Assembly: GCF_001969445.1 (NCBI RefSeq)
Contig: NZ_CP017297.1
Coordinates: 1,116,001 to 1,180,000 of the forward strand
DNA length: 64,000 nt
Origin: Brachybacterium sp. P6-10-X1
GTDB lineage: Bacteria > Actinomycetota > Actinomycetes > Actinomycetales > Dermabacteraceae
Reading direction: 5' to 3'
A model generated the notes under the pieces. It made no database searches, had not been told where the DNA came from, and saw only the letters and a program-made list of their open reading frames with translations. The translations under genes were made by a program, and so were the position numbers. Positions 41,146-48,538 of this stretch are shown one piece after another (the first letter of the stretch is position 1; every line of letters starts with the position of its first letter).

Positions 41146-41174
41146 ACTCTACCGGCTCATCCCGCCCATGACAA
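41146..41174 (-). promoter_or_regulatory. tRNA-Gln-Glu-Glu promoter
   Basis: Read on the minus strand, TTGTCA (41169-41174) and TAGAGT (41146-41151) are separated by exactly 17 nt, each close to the housekeeping sigma consensus. They lie about 97 nt upstream of tRNA-Gln and beyond the gltX terminator. Confidence 0.75.
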
Positions 41175-41187
41175 AGCGAGAGGGCCC

Positions 41188-41229
41188 GGGAGCGCTGTGA
41201 GGCTGAGCACGCCTCCTCACAGCGCTCCC
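41188..41229 (-). terminator. gltX terminator
   Basis: A perfect 15-bp inverted repeat, GGGAGCGCTGTGAGG (41188-41202) and CCTCACAGCGCTCCC (41215-41229), with a 12-nt loop, begins 5 nt after the gltX stop. It separates gltX from the tRNA promoter. Confidence 0.85.
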
Positions 41230-41234
41230 GAAGC

Positions 41235-42761
41235 TCAGGAACCGCTGGCGAGCCGGTCGCGCAGCGCGCGCAGCCGGGCCAGGCTCGAGGGCTTGCCCAG
41301 CAGCTCCATGGACTCGAACAGCGGCGGGGACACGCGGCGACCGGAGACGGCGCTGCGCAGCGGACCGAAGGCGAGTCGCGGTTTGATGCCCATGTCCTCG
41401 ACGATCGCCTCACGCAGCGTCGTCTCGAGCGCCCCCGCGGTGAAGCAGCCCTCGGGGACGGTCTCGACCTCGCCGATCGCCCGCTCGAGCACGCCGACGG
41501 GGTCGTCACCGAGCTTCTTGAGGGCGTCGTCGGTGACGACGAGATCCTCGTCGGCGATGAACAGGAAGCCCAGCAGATCCGCCGCCTCGCCGAGCAGGTT
41601 CATGCGGGTCTGCACCAGCGGGGTGGCGGCGGCGACCAGCTCGCGCTGCTGTTCGCTGACGGTCTCCCCCAGCACCTCTGCCCGCTGGAGGTACGGGATC
41701 AGGCGCTCCGTGAGCTCTGCCTCCGGCAGCAGCCGGATGTGGTCGGCGTTGATGGCGGTGGCCTTCTTGAGATCCACGCGGGCGGGGTTGGGGTTCACGT
41801 CCTCGGCCGTGAAGCGCTCCACCAGCTGCTCGCGCGAGAAGATGTCCTCGTCGGCGCTGTAGCCCCAGCCCAGCAGGGCGAGGTAGTTGACCATGCCCTC
41901 GGGGGTGAAGCCCTGGTCGCGGTAGTGGAAGAGGTTTGCCTGGGGGTCGCGCTTGGAGAGCTTCTTGTTCCCCTCCCCCATCACATAGGGCAGGTGGCCG
42001 AACTCGGGGACCCGTTCGGCGACCCCGATCTCGATCAGCGCCCGGTACAGCGCGATCTGGCGGGGCGTCGAGGAGAGGATGTCCTCGCCGCGCAGCACGT
42101 GGGTGATGCGCATGAGGGCATCGTCGACGGGGTTCACGAGCGTGTACAGCGGCTGACCGTTCGCGCGGACCACCACGAAGTCCGGGGTCGAACCGGCCTT
42201 GAAGGTGATCTCCCCGCGCACCAGGTCCGTGAAGGAGAGGTCCTCCGCGGGCATGCGCAGTCGCCAGGTGGGCTCGCGGCCCTCGGCGCGGTGAGCGGCC
42301 TTCTGCTCTTCGGTGAGGTCGCGGTCGTAGCCGTCGTAGCCGAGCTGGGGGTCCCGTCCGGCCTCGCGGTGGCGCTGCGAGATCTCCTCTGCGGTGGAGA
42401 AGGACTCGTAGATGTGGCCGGACTCCTTCAGCCTCGCGATGACGTCCTGGTAGATGTCGGCGCGCTGGGACTGGCGGTAGGGGCCGTCGGGCCCGCCGAC
42501 CTCGACGCCCTCGTCCCAGTCGATGCCGAGCCAGCGCATGGCCTCCAGCAGCTGGTGGTAGGACTCCTCGCTGTCGCGCGCGGCGTCGGTGTCCTCGATG
42601 CGGAAGACGAGCTTGCCGCCGTGGTGGCGGGCGTGCGCCCAGTTGAACAGGGCGGTGCGCACCATCCCCACGTGCGGCGTGCCGGTGGGGCTGGGGCAGA
42701 AGCGCACCCGCACCTCGCCGGAGGAGGGGGAGGCGGGGATCGAGCTCGGGGTGGTGGTCAC
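41235..42761 (-). CDS. gltX: Glutamyl-tRNA synthetase
   Basis: A 508-residue class I synthetase. It starts [48 protein letters not shown] (HIGH-type motif PHVG) and has the KMSKS equivalent [16 protein letters not shown]. The C-terminal anticodon domain follows. In most actinobacteria GltX also charges tRNA-Gln for GatCAB conversion. The GTG start at 42761 is preceded by a 46-bp gap to the FAH-family gene, with which it is probably co-transcribed. Glu and Gln tRNA genes lie just downstream. Confidence 0.96.
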   Translation of the reverse strand: MTTTPSSIPASPSSGEVRVRFCPSPTGTPHVGMVRTALFNWAHARHHGGKLVFRIEDTDAARDSEESYHQLLEAMRWLGIDWDEGVEVGGPDGPYRQSQRADIYQDVIARLKESGHIYESFSTAEEISQRHREAGRDPQLGYDGYDRDLTEEQKAAHRAEGREPTWRLRMPAEDLSFTDLVRGEITFKAGSTPDFVVVRANGQPLYTLVNPVDDALMRITHVLRGEDILSSTPRQIALYRALIEIGVAERVPEFGHLPYVMGEGNKKLSKRDPQANLFHYRDQGFTPEGMVNYLALLGWGYSADEDIFSREQLVERFTAEDVNPNPARVDLKKATAINADHIRLLPEAELTERLIPYLQRAEVLGETVSEQQRELVAAATPLVQTRMNLLGEAADLLGFLFIADEDLVVTDDALKKLGDDPVGVLERAIGEVETVPEGCFTAGALETTLREAIVEDMGIKPRLAFGPLRSAVSGRRVSPPLFESMELLGKPSSLARLRALRDRLASGS

Positions 42762-42807
42762 GCGGGATGCTCCTGGGGTCGCGGGGTAGCGGATCGGGTC
42801 GGGCGTC

Positions 42808-43593
42808 TCAGCGCCGCACGACGGGATTGGTCAGCGTGCCGATCCCCTCGATGGTGATGTCGATGCTCGACCCGGCCTCGACGGTGCGCACGCCGGCGGG
42901 GGTGCCGGTCAGGACCAGGTCGCCGGGCAACAGCGTGACCACGGTGGAGATCTCGGCGATCAGCTCGGCGACCGAGCGGACCATGTCCGCGGTGGTGCCG
43001 TCCTGGGCGACCGCGCCGTCGACGTGCGAGGAGATCGCGAGGCCGGCGGGGCCGGCGACATCGAGGTCCGTCTCGATCCAGGGGCCGATGGGGCAGGACG
43101 TGTCGAAGGCCTTGGCGCGGAACCACTGGTTCTCCGACCGCTGGGAGTCCCGGGCGGTGAGGTCGTTCGCGCAGGTGTAGCCGAGGACCGCCTCGGGCAC
43201 GTCGCCGACCGCGACGTCCTTGGCCATCCGCTTCATGACCACGGCGAGCTCGGCCTCGAGGCTGACCTCCTGGCTGTACGGCGGGATCGCCACCGGGTCG
43301 CCCGGGCCCACGACGGCCGTGTTGGGTTTGAGGAAGAACAGCGCCTGCTCGGGCACCTCGCCGCCCATCTCCGCGGCGTGCGCGGCATAGTTGCGGCCGA
43401 CGCACACCACCTTCGAGCGCGGGATGACGGGAGCCAGCAGACGGACGTCCTGAAGCGGGACGATGGTGCCGGTCGGGCGGATCTCGGTGTACAGGGGGTC
43501 ACCGGTGATCCCATAGACCATGTCCTGGCCGTCCTTCTCCTGGACGATGCCGTACATGGGATCTTCGCCGGTGGTGAATCGGGCGATACGCAT
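42808..43593 (-). CDS. Fumarylacetoacetate hydrolase family protein
   Basis: A 261-residue FAH-fold metal-dependent hydrolase or isomerase. It shows [40 protein letters not shown], the metal ligands in EAELAVVM (E-x-E), [26 protein letters not shown] and [15 protein letters not shown]. Substrates in the family range from acylpyruvates to oxaloacetate. The ATG at 43593 starts MRIARFTTG. Its place directly upstream of gltX is common in actinobacteria without known functional meaning. Confidence 0.92.
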   Translation of the reverse strand: MRIARFTTGEDPMYGIVQEKDGQDMVYGITGDPLYTEIRPTGTIVPLQDVRLLAPVIPRSKVVCVGRNYAAHAAEMGGEVPEQALFFLKPNTAVVGPGDPVAIPPYSQEVSLEAELAVVMKRMAKDVAVGDVPEAVLGYTCANDLTARDSQRSENQWFRAKAFDTSCPIGPWIETDLDVAGPAGLAISSHVDGAVAQDGTTADMVRSVAELIAEISTVVTLLPGDLVLTGTPAGVRTVEAGSSIDITIEGIGTLTNPVVRR

Positions 43594-43926
43594 GGTCGAC
43601 AGTCTAGGCCGTCGGCCGTCGGCCGACGGCGCATCGGCGGCGCGGTGTCCCGCGCGACGAGCGCGGCTCGAGAGCCGCGAACTCATCGGCGAGCCCGCGG
43701 GCGTCCGTGCGAACCTCGTGCGAGCGGGCGGGCGGTGGCCCGGGCGCCGATGATCTCCAGGGTGCCCTCCTGGGCCGTGGTGTCGACCTCATCGGGTGGC
43801 GGAATCGCGCGGTCGTCGTGGGGGAGAGGCCCCCACCCCGTGCCTGGACAGGACCCTTGCCGGCCTATATCCTTGAACTATCAATCACTTCGGGAGGGAC
43901 CCGACGACCAGGAGGTCCGCCAGAGC
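43594..43926. other. FAH/oxidoreductase divergent region
   Basis: This 333-bp divergent gap has no supported gene. Near the FAH start is a 16-bp perfect palindrome, GCCGTCGGCCGACGGC (43615-43630). The middle (43690-43810) reads coding-like on the minus strand for about 40 codons (EVDTTAQEGTLEIIGARATARP) without a usable start, perhaps a remnant. The right end holds the oxidoreductase promoter. Confidence 0.45.
43845..43884 (+). promoter_or_regulatory. Oxidoreductase promoter with operator
   Basis: TGGACA (43845-43850) and TATCCT (43868-43873) are spaced by 17 bp. The palindrome TTGA-ACTA-TCAA (43873-43884) begins on the last base of the -10 and covers the expected start site, a repressor-like position typical of MarR/HxlR-type regulation. 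AGGAGG (43910-43915) precedes the ATG. Confidence 0.45.
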
Positions 43927-44967
43927 ATGACGACCGCACCCCAGCACCCCACCTTCGGCCTCGACACCTTCGGCGACGTCTCGGTCGACCTCGCGGGCGA
44001 TCCGGTGCCCGCGGCCCAGGTGATCCGCGACATCGTGGCCCAGGGCGAGCTGGCCGACGCCGTGGGGATCGACCACTTCTCGATCGGCGAGCACCATCGC
44101 CCCGACTTCGCCGTCAGCGCCCCGGACACGGTGCTGGCGGGCCTGGCCACCCGCACCGGACGCATCACGCTCGGGACCGCCGTGACCGTGCTGAGCTCCG
44201 ACGACCCGATCCGAGTGTTCGAGCGGTTCTCGACGCTGGATGCCCTCTCGGACGGTCGCGCCGAGCTGACGGTGGGACGTGGCTCGTTCACCGAGTCGTT
44301 CCCGCTGTTCGGCTACGCGATGCAGGACTACGAGACCTTGTTCGAGGAGAAGCTGGACCTGCTGGCCGCGGTGCTCCCCCAGGAGCCGATCACCTGGTCC
44401 GGCACCATCCGCCCGCCGCTGAAGGACCAGTCGGTGCACCCCCGCATGGAGCGGACGCTGCCGACCTGGGTGGCCGTCGGCGGCAGCCCCAACTCGGTGG
44501 TGCGCGCGGCGCGGCACCGCTTCCCGCTGATGCTCGCGATCATCGGAGGGCCCCCGCAGCGCTTCGCCCCGTACGTGGAGCTGTTCCATGAGGCGACCGA
44601 GAAGCTCGGGCACGGGCGCCTGCCCGTCGGCGTGCACTCCCCCGGTCACATCGCTGCGGACGACGCCACGGCGCGCGAGCAGCTGGCCCCGCACTGGATC
44701 CACAACCGCACCGAGATCGGCCGCGAACGCGGCTGGGGGCCGGCCGGCATGGACGAGTTCGACGCGGAGATGCAGCACGGCGCCCTGTACGCGGGTGGTC
44801 CCGAGACCGTGGCCCAGAAGATCGCCGCCACGATCCGTGACCTCGGCATCGATCGCTTCGACCTCAAGTACGTCAGCGGCCCGATGCCGCACGAGCAGCT
44901 GATGGAGTCGATCCGCCTCTACGGCACCGAGGTGATCCCCCGGGTGCGAGAGCTTCTGGCCGGGTGA
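43927..44967 (+). CDS. LLM class flavin-dependent oxidoreductase
   Basis: A 346-residue luciferase-like monooxygenase with a TIM-barrel fold that uses reduced FMN or F420. It shows FSIGEHHRPDFAVSAPDTVLAGLATRTGRITLGTAVTVLSSDDPIRVFERFSTLDALSDGRAELTVGRGSFTESFPLFG and, near the end, GGPETVAQKIAATIRDLGIDRFDLKYVSGPMPHEQLMESIRLYG. Substrate unknown. It is transcribed alone under a promoter with a TTGA-N4-TCAA operator, so it is probably induced by an electrophile or antibiotic-like signal. Confidence 0.92.
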   Translation: MTTAPQHPTFGLDTFGDVSVDLAGDPVPAAQVIRDIVAQGELADAVGIDHFSIGEHHRPDFAVSAPDTVLAGLATRTGRITLGTAVTVLSSDDPIRVFERFSTLDALSDGRAELTVGRGSFTESFPLFGYAMQDYETLFEEKLDLLAAVLPQEPITWSGTIRPPLKDQSVHPRMERTLPTWVAVGGSPNSVVRAARHRFPLMLAIIGGPPQRFAPYVELFHEATEKLGHGRLPVGVHSPGHIAADDATAREQLAPHWIHNRTEIGRERGWGPAGMDEFDAEMQHGALYAGGPETVAQKIAATIRDLGIDRFDLKYVSGPMPHEQLMESIRLYGTEVIPRVRELLAG

Positions 44968-45070
44968 CCGGCGAACGGGCGGATCCGTCGAGCCGAGCGC
45001 ACCACCATCGTGACCGGTCGACCGACCACCCCTGGCCCGTCACCGTCTGTTGACGCTGGGAGGTGTCAGG

Positions 45071-45151
45071 ATGTCGACCGCCTTCGCACTCGGCATCAGC
45101 CGGCAGGCGGCGCACCGCAAGTACGGCGGGTCCCGTGTCGGCAGCACCTGA
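45071..45151 (+). CDS. 26-residue ORF resembling an HTH tail
   Basis: A short frame reads MSTAFALGISRQAAHRKYGG and six more residues (SRVGST). LGISRQAAHRKYG is what one sees at the end of the Clp-N/HTH proteins of actinobacteria (recognition helix SRQAAHRKY). GGAGG lies 7 nt upstream. It could be a decayed regulator's last piece or a real microprotein. The length is too short to decide. Confidence 0.3.
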   Translation: MSTAFALGISRQAAHRKYGGSRVGST

Positions 45152-45168
45152 GGCGCGCCCGCCGGGCG

Positions 45169-45711
45169 TCATGCCTCGGTCGTCGGCAGCAGCATCGAGC
45201 GGATGCGCAGCTCCGCCTCCTTCCGGGTGATCCCGTCGGAGAAGTCGCGCACCAAGGCGTGACCGAAGGTCGAGCCCGGTACCAGGTGGGGCCGCTGCAG
45301 TCCGCGCGTGATCACCTGCACGGGCACCGCGAACGGCTGCTCGTATCCCGGGATCGCGGTGGCGAGCTGTCCGGCATAGTGCTCGCGGTGCGCGGGGTCC
45401 TCGTAATGCTCGGCGTAGTCCAGATAGCTCGCCTCGCTCACACGGGCCCAGGGCCCGCACTCGAGCGTGAGCTCCTCCCCCGCGATCGGGAGGGTGAGGA
45501 TCGCTCGCAGGAAGCATTCGATGTCCTCGCCCCGCTCGATCAGGCACAGGTCGTCGGTGGTCCGGGCGTGGAAGCGACGGGAGTGCGCGTCCAGCTCCAG
45601 GTAGGGGTCCGGTCGGTGGAACCCGAGGGCCGGCCAGGGGCTGGCGGCACCCCCGTCGGTGCCGTGGTGATGCTCTCCGCAGTACGCGCAGTCGAAATCT
45701 ATGCCGGCCAT
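45169..45711 (-). CDS. DUF2199 domain protein
   Basis: A 180-residue DUF2199 protein. It begins with a zinc-ribbon-like FDCAYCGEHHHG and continues with the family landmarks DDLCLIERGEDIECFLRAILTLPIAGEELTLECGPWARVSEASYLDYAEHY and VPVQVITRGLQRPHLV. Cytosolic; function unknown. It converges on the oxidoreductase side and diverges from the next gene across 193 bp in which I see no clear signal. Confidence 0.85.
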   Translation of the reverse strand: MAGIDFDCAYCGEHHHGTDGGAASPWPALGFHRPDPYLELDAHSRRFHARTTDDLCLIERGEDIECFLRAILTLPIAGEELTLECGPWARVSEASYLDYAEHYEDPAHREHYAGQLATAIPGYEQPFAVPVQVITRGLQRPHLVPGSTFGHALVRDFSDGITRKEAELRIRSMLLPTTEA

Positions 45712-45904
45712 CTCTGATGCTCCTCACCGGTCACGATGGTCACGCTCTGATGCACCTCACCGTAAGGATGCAGGTGTCGCGAACGCCCGGCGCCCGGCCC
45801 CCTGTGGACGAGCAGGTGCTGAGGAGGAAGGACGGTCGGCCTCGTAGGATGGAGCGGCCGATCGACGGATCGTGCCGTACCTCGACCTGCGCCAGGAGGC
45901 CGCC

Positions 45905-46870
45905 GTGAGCACCTCGACCCGCATCACTGACGCGCACCTGCTCTCCGCCGAGGAGGCCACCCGGGCGCGGCACGCCCACGAGCAGCGGGCCGACGCCCTG
46001 ACCGCAGGCCGCCGTGAGCGCAGGGCCCGGGGCGAGAAGCATCCGGTCGAGGACTTCCTGTTCACGTACTACCCCTACTCCCCCACCAAGCTGCGCCGCT
46101 GGCATCCGGGATGGGAGGTCGCCTACGACGCGGCGGCAGATCTCGGTGCGCAGGGACGGCCGGTCATCGGCGACCTCGACGCGGAAGGGCACCGCTCCTG
46201 GTACCGGGACGTTCCCGCGGGAACGCCGGCCGGGCGCACGACGACCGCGCGGCGAGCCGATGTCGAGCGCTACCGGCAGGAGCGGGCCGACGCCCTCTCC
46301 TTCATGACGCGACTGCTGGCGTCATCGTCGCTCGGCAGCCGTCGGCCGCAGTTCGGCTGCTTCGGGCTGCACGAGTGGGCGATGGTCCACCGCCTGCGAC
46401 TCGGCGAACAGCGCCACGAGGATCTGCCGCTCCGGCTATCGCGGGAGGAGACGGACGCCGTCGTCGAGCGCGAGAAGCTGGTGTGCTCCCACCTGGACGC
46501 GTTCCGCTTCTTCACCGCGTCGGCCGCGCCCCGCAATGCCCTGCAGCCCTCCCGAGAGCGACAGGTCGAGCTCGACAATCCCGCGTGTCTCCATGTGGGG
46601 ATGGATCTGTACAAGTGGGCGATGAAACTGACCCCGCTGGTGCCCTCGGCGTTGGTGCTGGACTGCTTCGAACACGCCCGCGAGACGCGGGTGCTGGACA
46701 TGGAGGCGAGCCCGTACGACGTGAGGGACCTCGGCTACGGGGTGGTCCCGATCGAGACGGCGGCCGGGAAGGCCGAGTACGTGCGCCGGCAGCGGGCGCT
46801 GGCCGACAGGGCCGACGAGCTGCGCGCCCGGCTCCTGGACGTGGTCGCACCGTTGTGCGCCGTCGCATGA
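45905..46870 (+). CDS. Conserved protein annotated 3-methyladenine DNA glycosylase
   Basis: A 321-residue soluble protein of a family widely labelled 3-methyladenine DNA glycosylase in actinobacteria, although I see no helix-hairpin-helix or other glycosylase signature. Conserved-looking blocks are HPVEDFLFTYYPYSPTKLRRWHPGWEV, GCFGLHEWAMVHRL and HVGMDLYKWAMKLTPLVPSALVLDCFEHARETRVLDMEASPYDV. GTG 45905 is preferred over an upstream ATG because AGGAGG (45895-45900) lies 4 nt before it. It is a single gene; function should be regarded as unproven. Confidence 0.7.
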   Translation: MSTSTRITDAHLLSAEEATRARHAHEQRADALTAGRRERRARGEKHPVEDFLFTYYPYSPTKLRRWHPGWEVAYDAAADLGAQGRPVIGDLDAEGHRSWYRDVPAGTPAGRTTTARRADVERYRQERADALSFMTRLLASSSLGSRRPQFGCFGLHEWAMVHRLRLGEQRHEDLPLRLSREETDAVVEREKLVCSHLDAFRFFTASAAPRNALQPSRERQVELDNPACLHVGMDLYKWAMKLTPLVPSALVLDCFEHARETRVLDMEASPYDVRDLGYGVVPIETAAGKAEYVRRQRALADRADELRARLLDVVAPLCAVA

Positions 46871-47063
46871 GCGGGGACCGAGGTGCCTGGTGATCTGCGG
46901 GGCCACGGGATCCCCGGGGAGCAGGCCGCACGCATGAAGACCGACGAGCCCCGGTCCTGGCGCCGCTTCCCCTGACCTCGGAGGACATTCTCGGCGAAAC
47001 CGACAGATTCCGGGGGGCGCGTCGTGGCCACCCTCCGCGGTGCTCCAGACTGTGGTGGTCATC

Positions 47064-47089
47064 GCGCCGGGGCACCGCTGTCCCGGCGC
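47064..47089. repeat. Hairpin before gntP
   Basis: GCGCCGGG (47064-47071) and CCCGGCGC (47082-47089) form an 8-bp stem with a 10-nt loop, 23 nt upstream of the permease start. It may be a leader hairpin. The remainder of the 242-bp gap shows no gene. Confidence 0.4.
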
Positions 47090-47112
47090 TCGCGAGAGAA
47101 CAGGAGCGCTCA

Positions 47113-48486
47113 GTGCTGATCCTCCACACCACGATCGCCATCGTCGGGATCGTGGCCCTCATCCTCAAGGTGAAGGTCGACCCGGTGATCGCCTTGATCA
47201 TCGGCTCGCTCTACCTCGGCCTCGCCACCGGAGTCGGCTTCACCGGCACCGTCACGGCGATCACGGGCGGGTTCGGCGACATCATGGCGGAGGTCGGTCT
47301 GCTGATCGGCTTCGGAGTCCTGATCGGCGCACTGCTCCACGCGATGGGTGCCTTCCAGAAGATGGTGACGCTGCTCGTCGAGGGCGTCGGCGGTCGTCGG
47401 CTGCCCTACGCGCTGACAGCGGCGATGTCGACCGTCTTCCCGGCCATCTACGTGGATGTGCAGGTCGTGCTGGCCGCCCCGGTGGTGCGCTCGGCGGGCC
47501 CGATGATCGGACGGCGGGGTCTGCCTCTCATGGCCGGGGCGCTGGGGACCGGGATCTTCGCCGGCTACGTCTTCGTGGTGCCGGGACTGGCCGCGGTCTC
47601 CATCGCCGGGCTCATGGGCATCCCCCTGGGCACCTGGATCCTCTACGGGATCGTCCTCGGGCCGCTGACTGCGATCCTCACCACGCTGGTGTTCCGCCAG
47701 ATCCTCCGCAGCGGCTTCTGGAAACCGGCCGCCGACGAGTCCGTCGGGGACGGACCCACGTCCGAGGAGGATGACGGCCCGGAGGAGCACGGCGGGACGA
47801 CTGCGGCTGCGGACGCGCAGCGCGCCGCCACGCCTCCTCTGCTGGTGTGCCTCCTGCCGATCCTGGTGCCGCTGCTGATGATCGGGGGTGGAGCCTTCGC
47901 CAAGCTCTTCGGCCTCACGCACCAGGCCGTCTCCTTCATCGGCGACGCGAACATCGCCCTCTTCGTCGGCCTGCTCGGCGCCTATCTGCTGTGCCGCCGC
48001 GTCCTGGGGTCCGAGGGCACGAACCGCGCGCTCGGCGAGGGCTTCCACACCACCGGCGAGATCCTGCTGATCACGGGGATCGGCGGATCCCTCGGCGCGG
48101 TCATCGCGGAGACCGGTCTCGATGAGATCCTGGCCGGCCTGTTCACCGCCGATGCCGGAGCTCCGGTGCTCGTGAGCATCCTGCTGGCCTGGGTGATCGC
48201 AGCAGTGCTCCACCTCGCGATCGGCTCCGTCTCCGTGGCGGCGATCGCCGCAGCCGGCATCATCGGCCCGGTCCTCGGTTCGATCGACGTCTCCCCCATC
48301 GCGATCGGGCTCGCCGTCGCCTCGGGCGCCATGTTCGCCCTCCAGGTCAACAGCAACTTCTTCTGGATGTTCAAGTCACTGGTCGGGCTGAGCACCCAGG
48401 GCACCCTGAAGACCCTCACCCTCGTCACCGCCCTGGGCTCCCTCATCTCGCTGCCCCTGGTGATGCTGGTCGGTCTTCTCGCCTGA
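47113..48486 (+). CDS. GntP family permease
   Basis: A 457-residue inner-membrane transporter with about 12 hydrophobic segments and a cytosolic acidic loop near the middle (ESVGDGPTSEEDDGPEEHGG). GntP members take up gluconate or related sugar acids with protons. Typical pieces are VDPVIALIIGSLYLGLATGVGFTGTVTAITGGFGDIMAEVGLLIGFGVLIGALLHAMGAFQKM and QVNSNFFWMFKSLVGLSTQGTLKTLTLV near the end. The GTG start follows AGGAGCG. No gluconate kinase is nearby, so the substrate is open. Confidence 0.92.
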   Translation: MLILHTTIAIVGIVALILKVKVDPVIALIIGSLYLGLATGVGFTGTVTAITGGFGDIMAEVGLLIGFGVLIGALLHAMGAFQKMVTLLVEGVGGRRLPYALTAAMSTVFPAIYVDVQVVLAAPVVRSAGPMIGRRGLPLMAGALGTGIFAGYVFVVPGLAAVSIAGLMGIPLGTWILYGIVLGPLTAILTTLVFRQILRSGFWKPAADESVGDGPTSEEDDGPEEHGGTTAAADAQRAATPPLLVCLLPILVPLLMIGGGAFAKLFGLTHQAVSFIGDANIALFVGLLGAYLLCRRVLGSEGTNRALGEGFHTTGEILLITGIGGSLGAVIAETGLDEILAGLFTADAGAPVLVSILLAWVIAAVLHLAIGSVSVAAIAAAGIIGPVLGSIDVSPIAIGLAVASGAMFALQVNSNFFWMFKSLVGLSTQGTLKTLTLVTALGSLISLPLVMLVGLLA

Positions 48487-48538
48487 CAGCGGCCGCCGGC
48501 GCGGACGGGCCGTCGCCTCCCCCTGGCAGACTGGCCCC

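Noticed and set aside
43690..43810. Minus-strand coding-like stretch (EVDTTAQEGTLEIIGARATARP)
   Set aside because: About 40 codons with no usable start or ribosome-binding site; mentioned only as a possible remnant in the gap.
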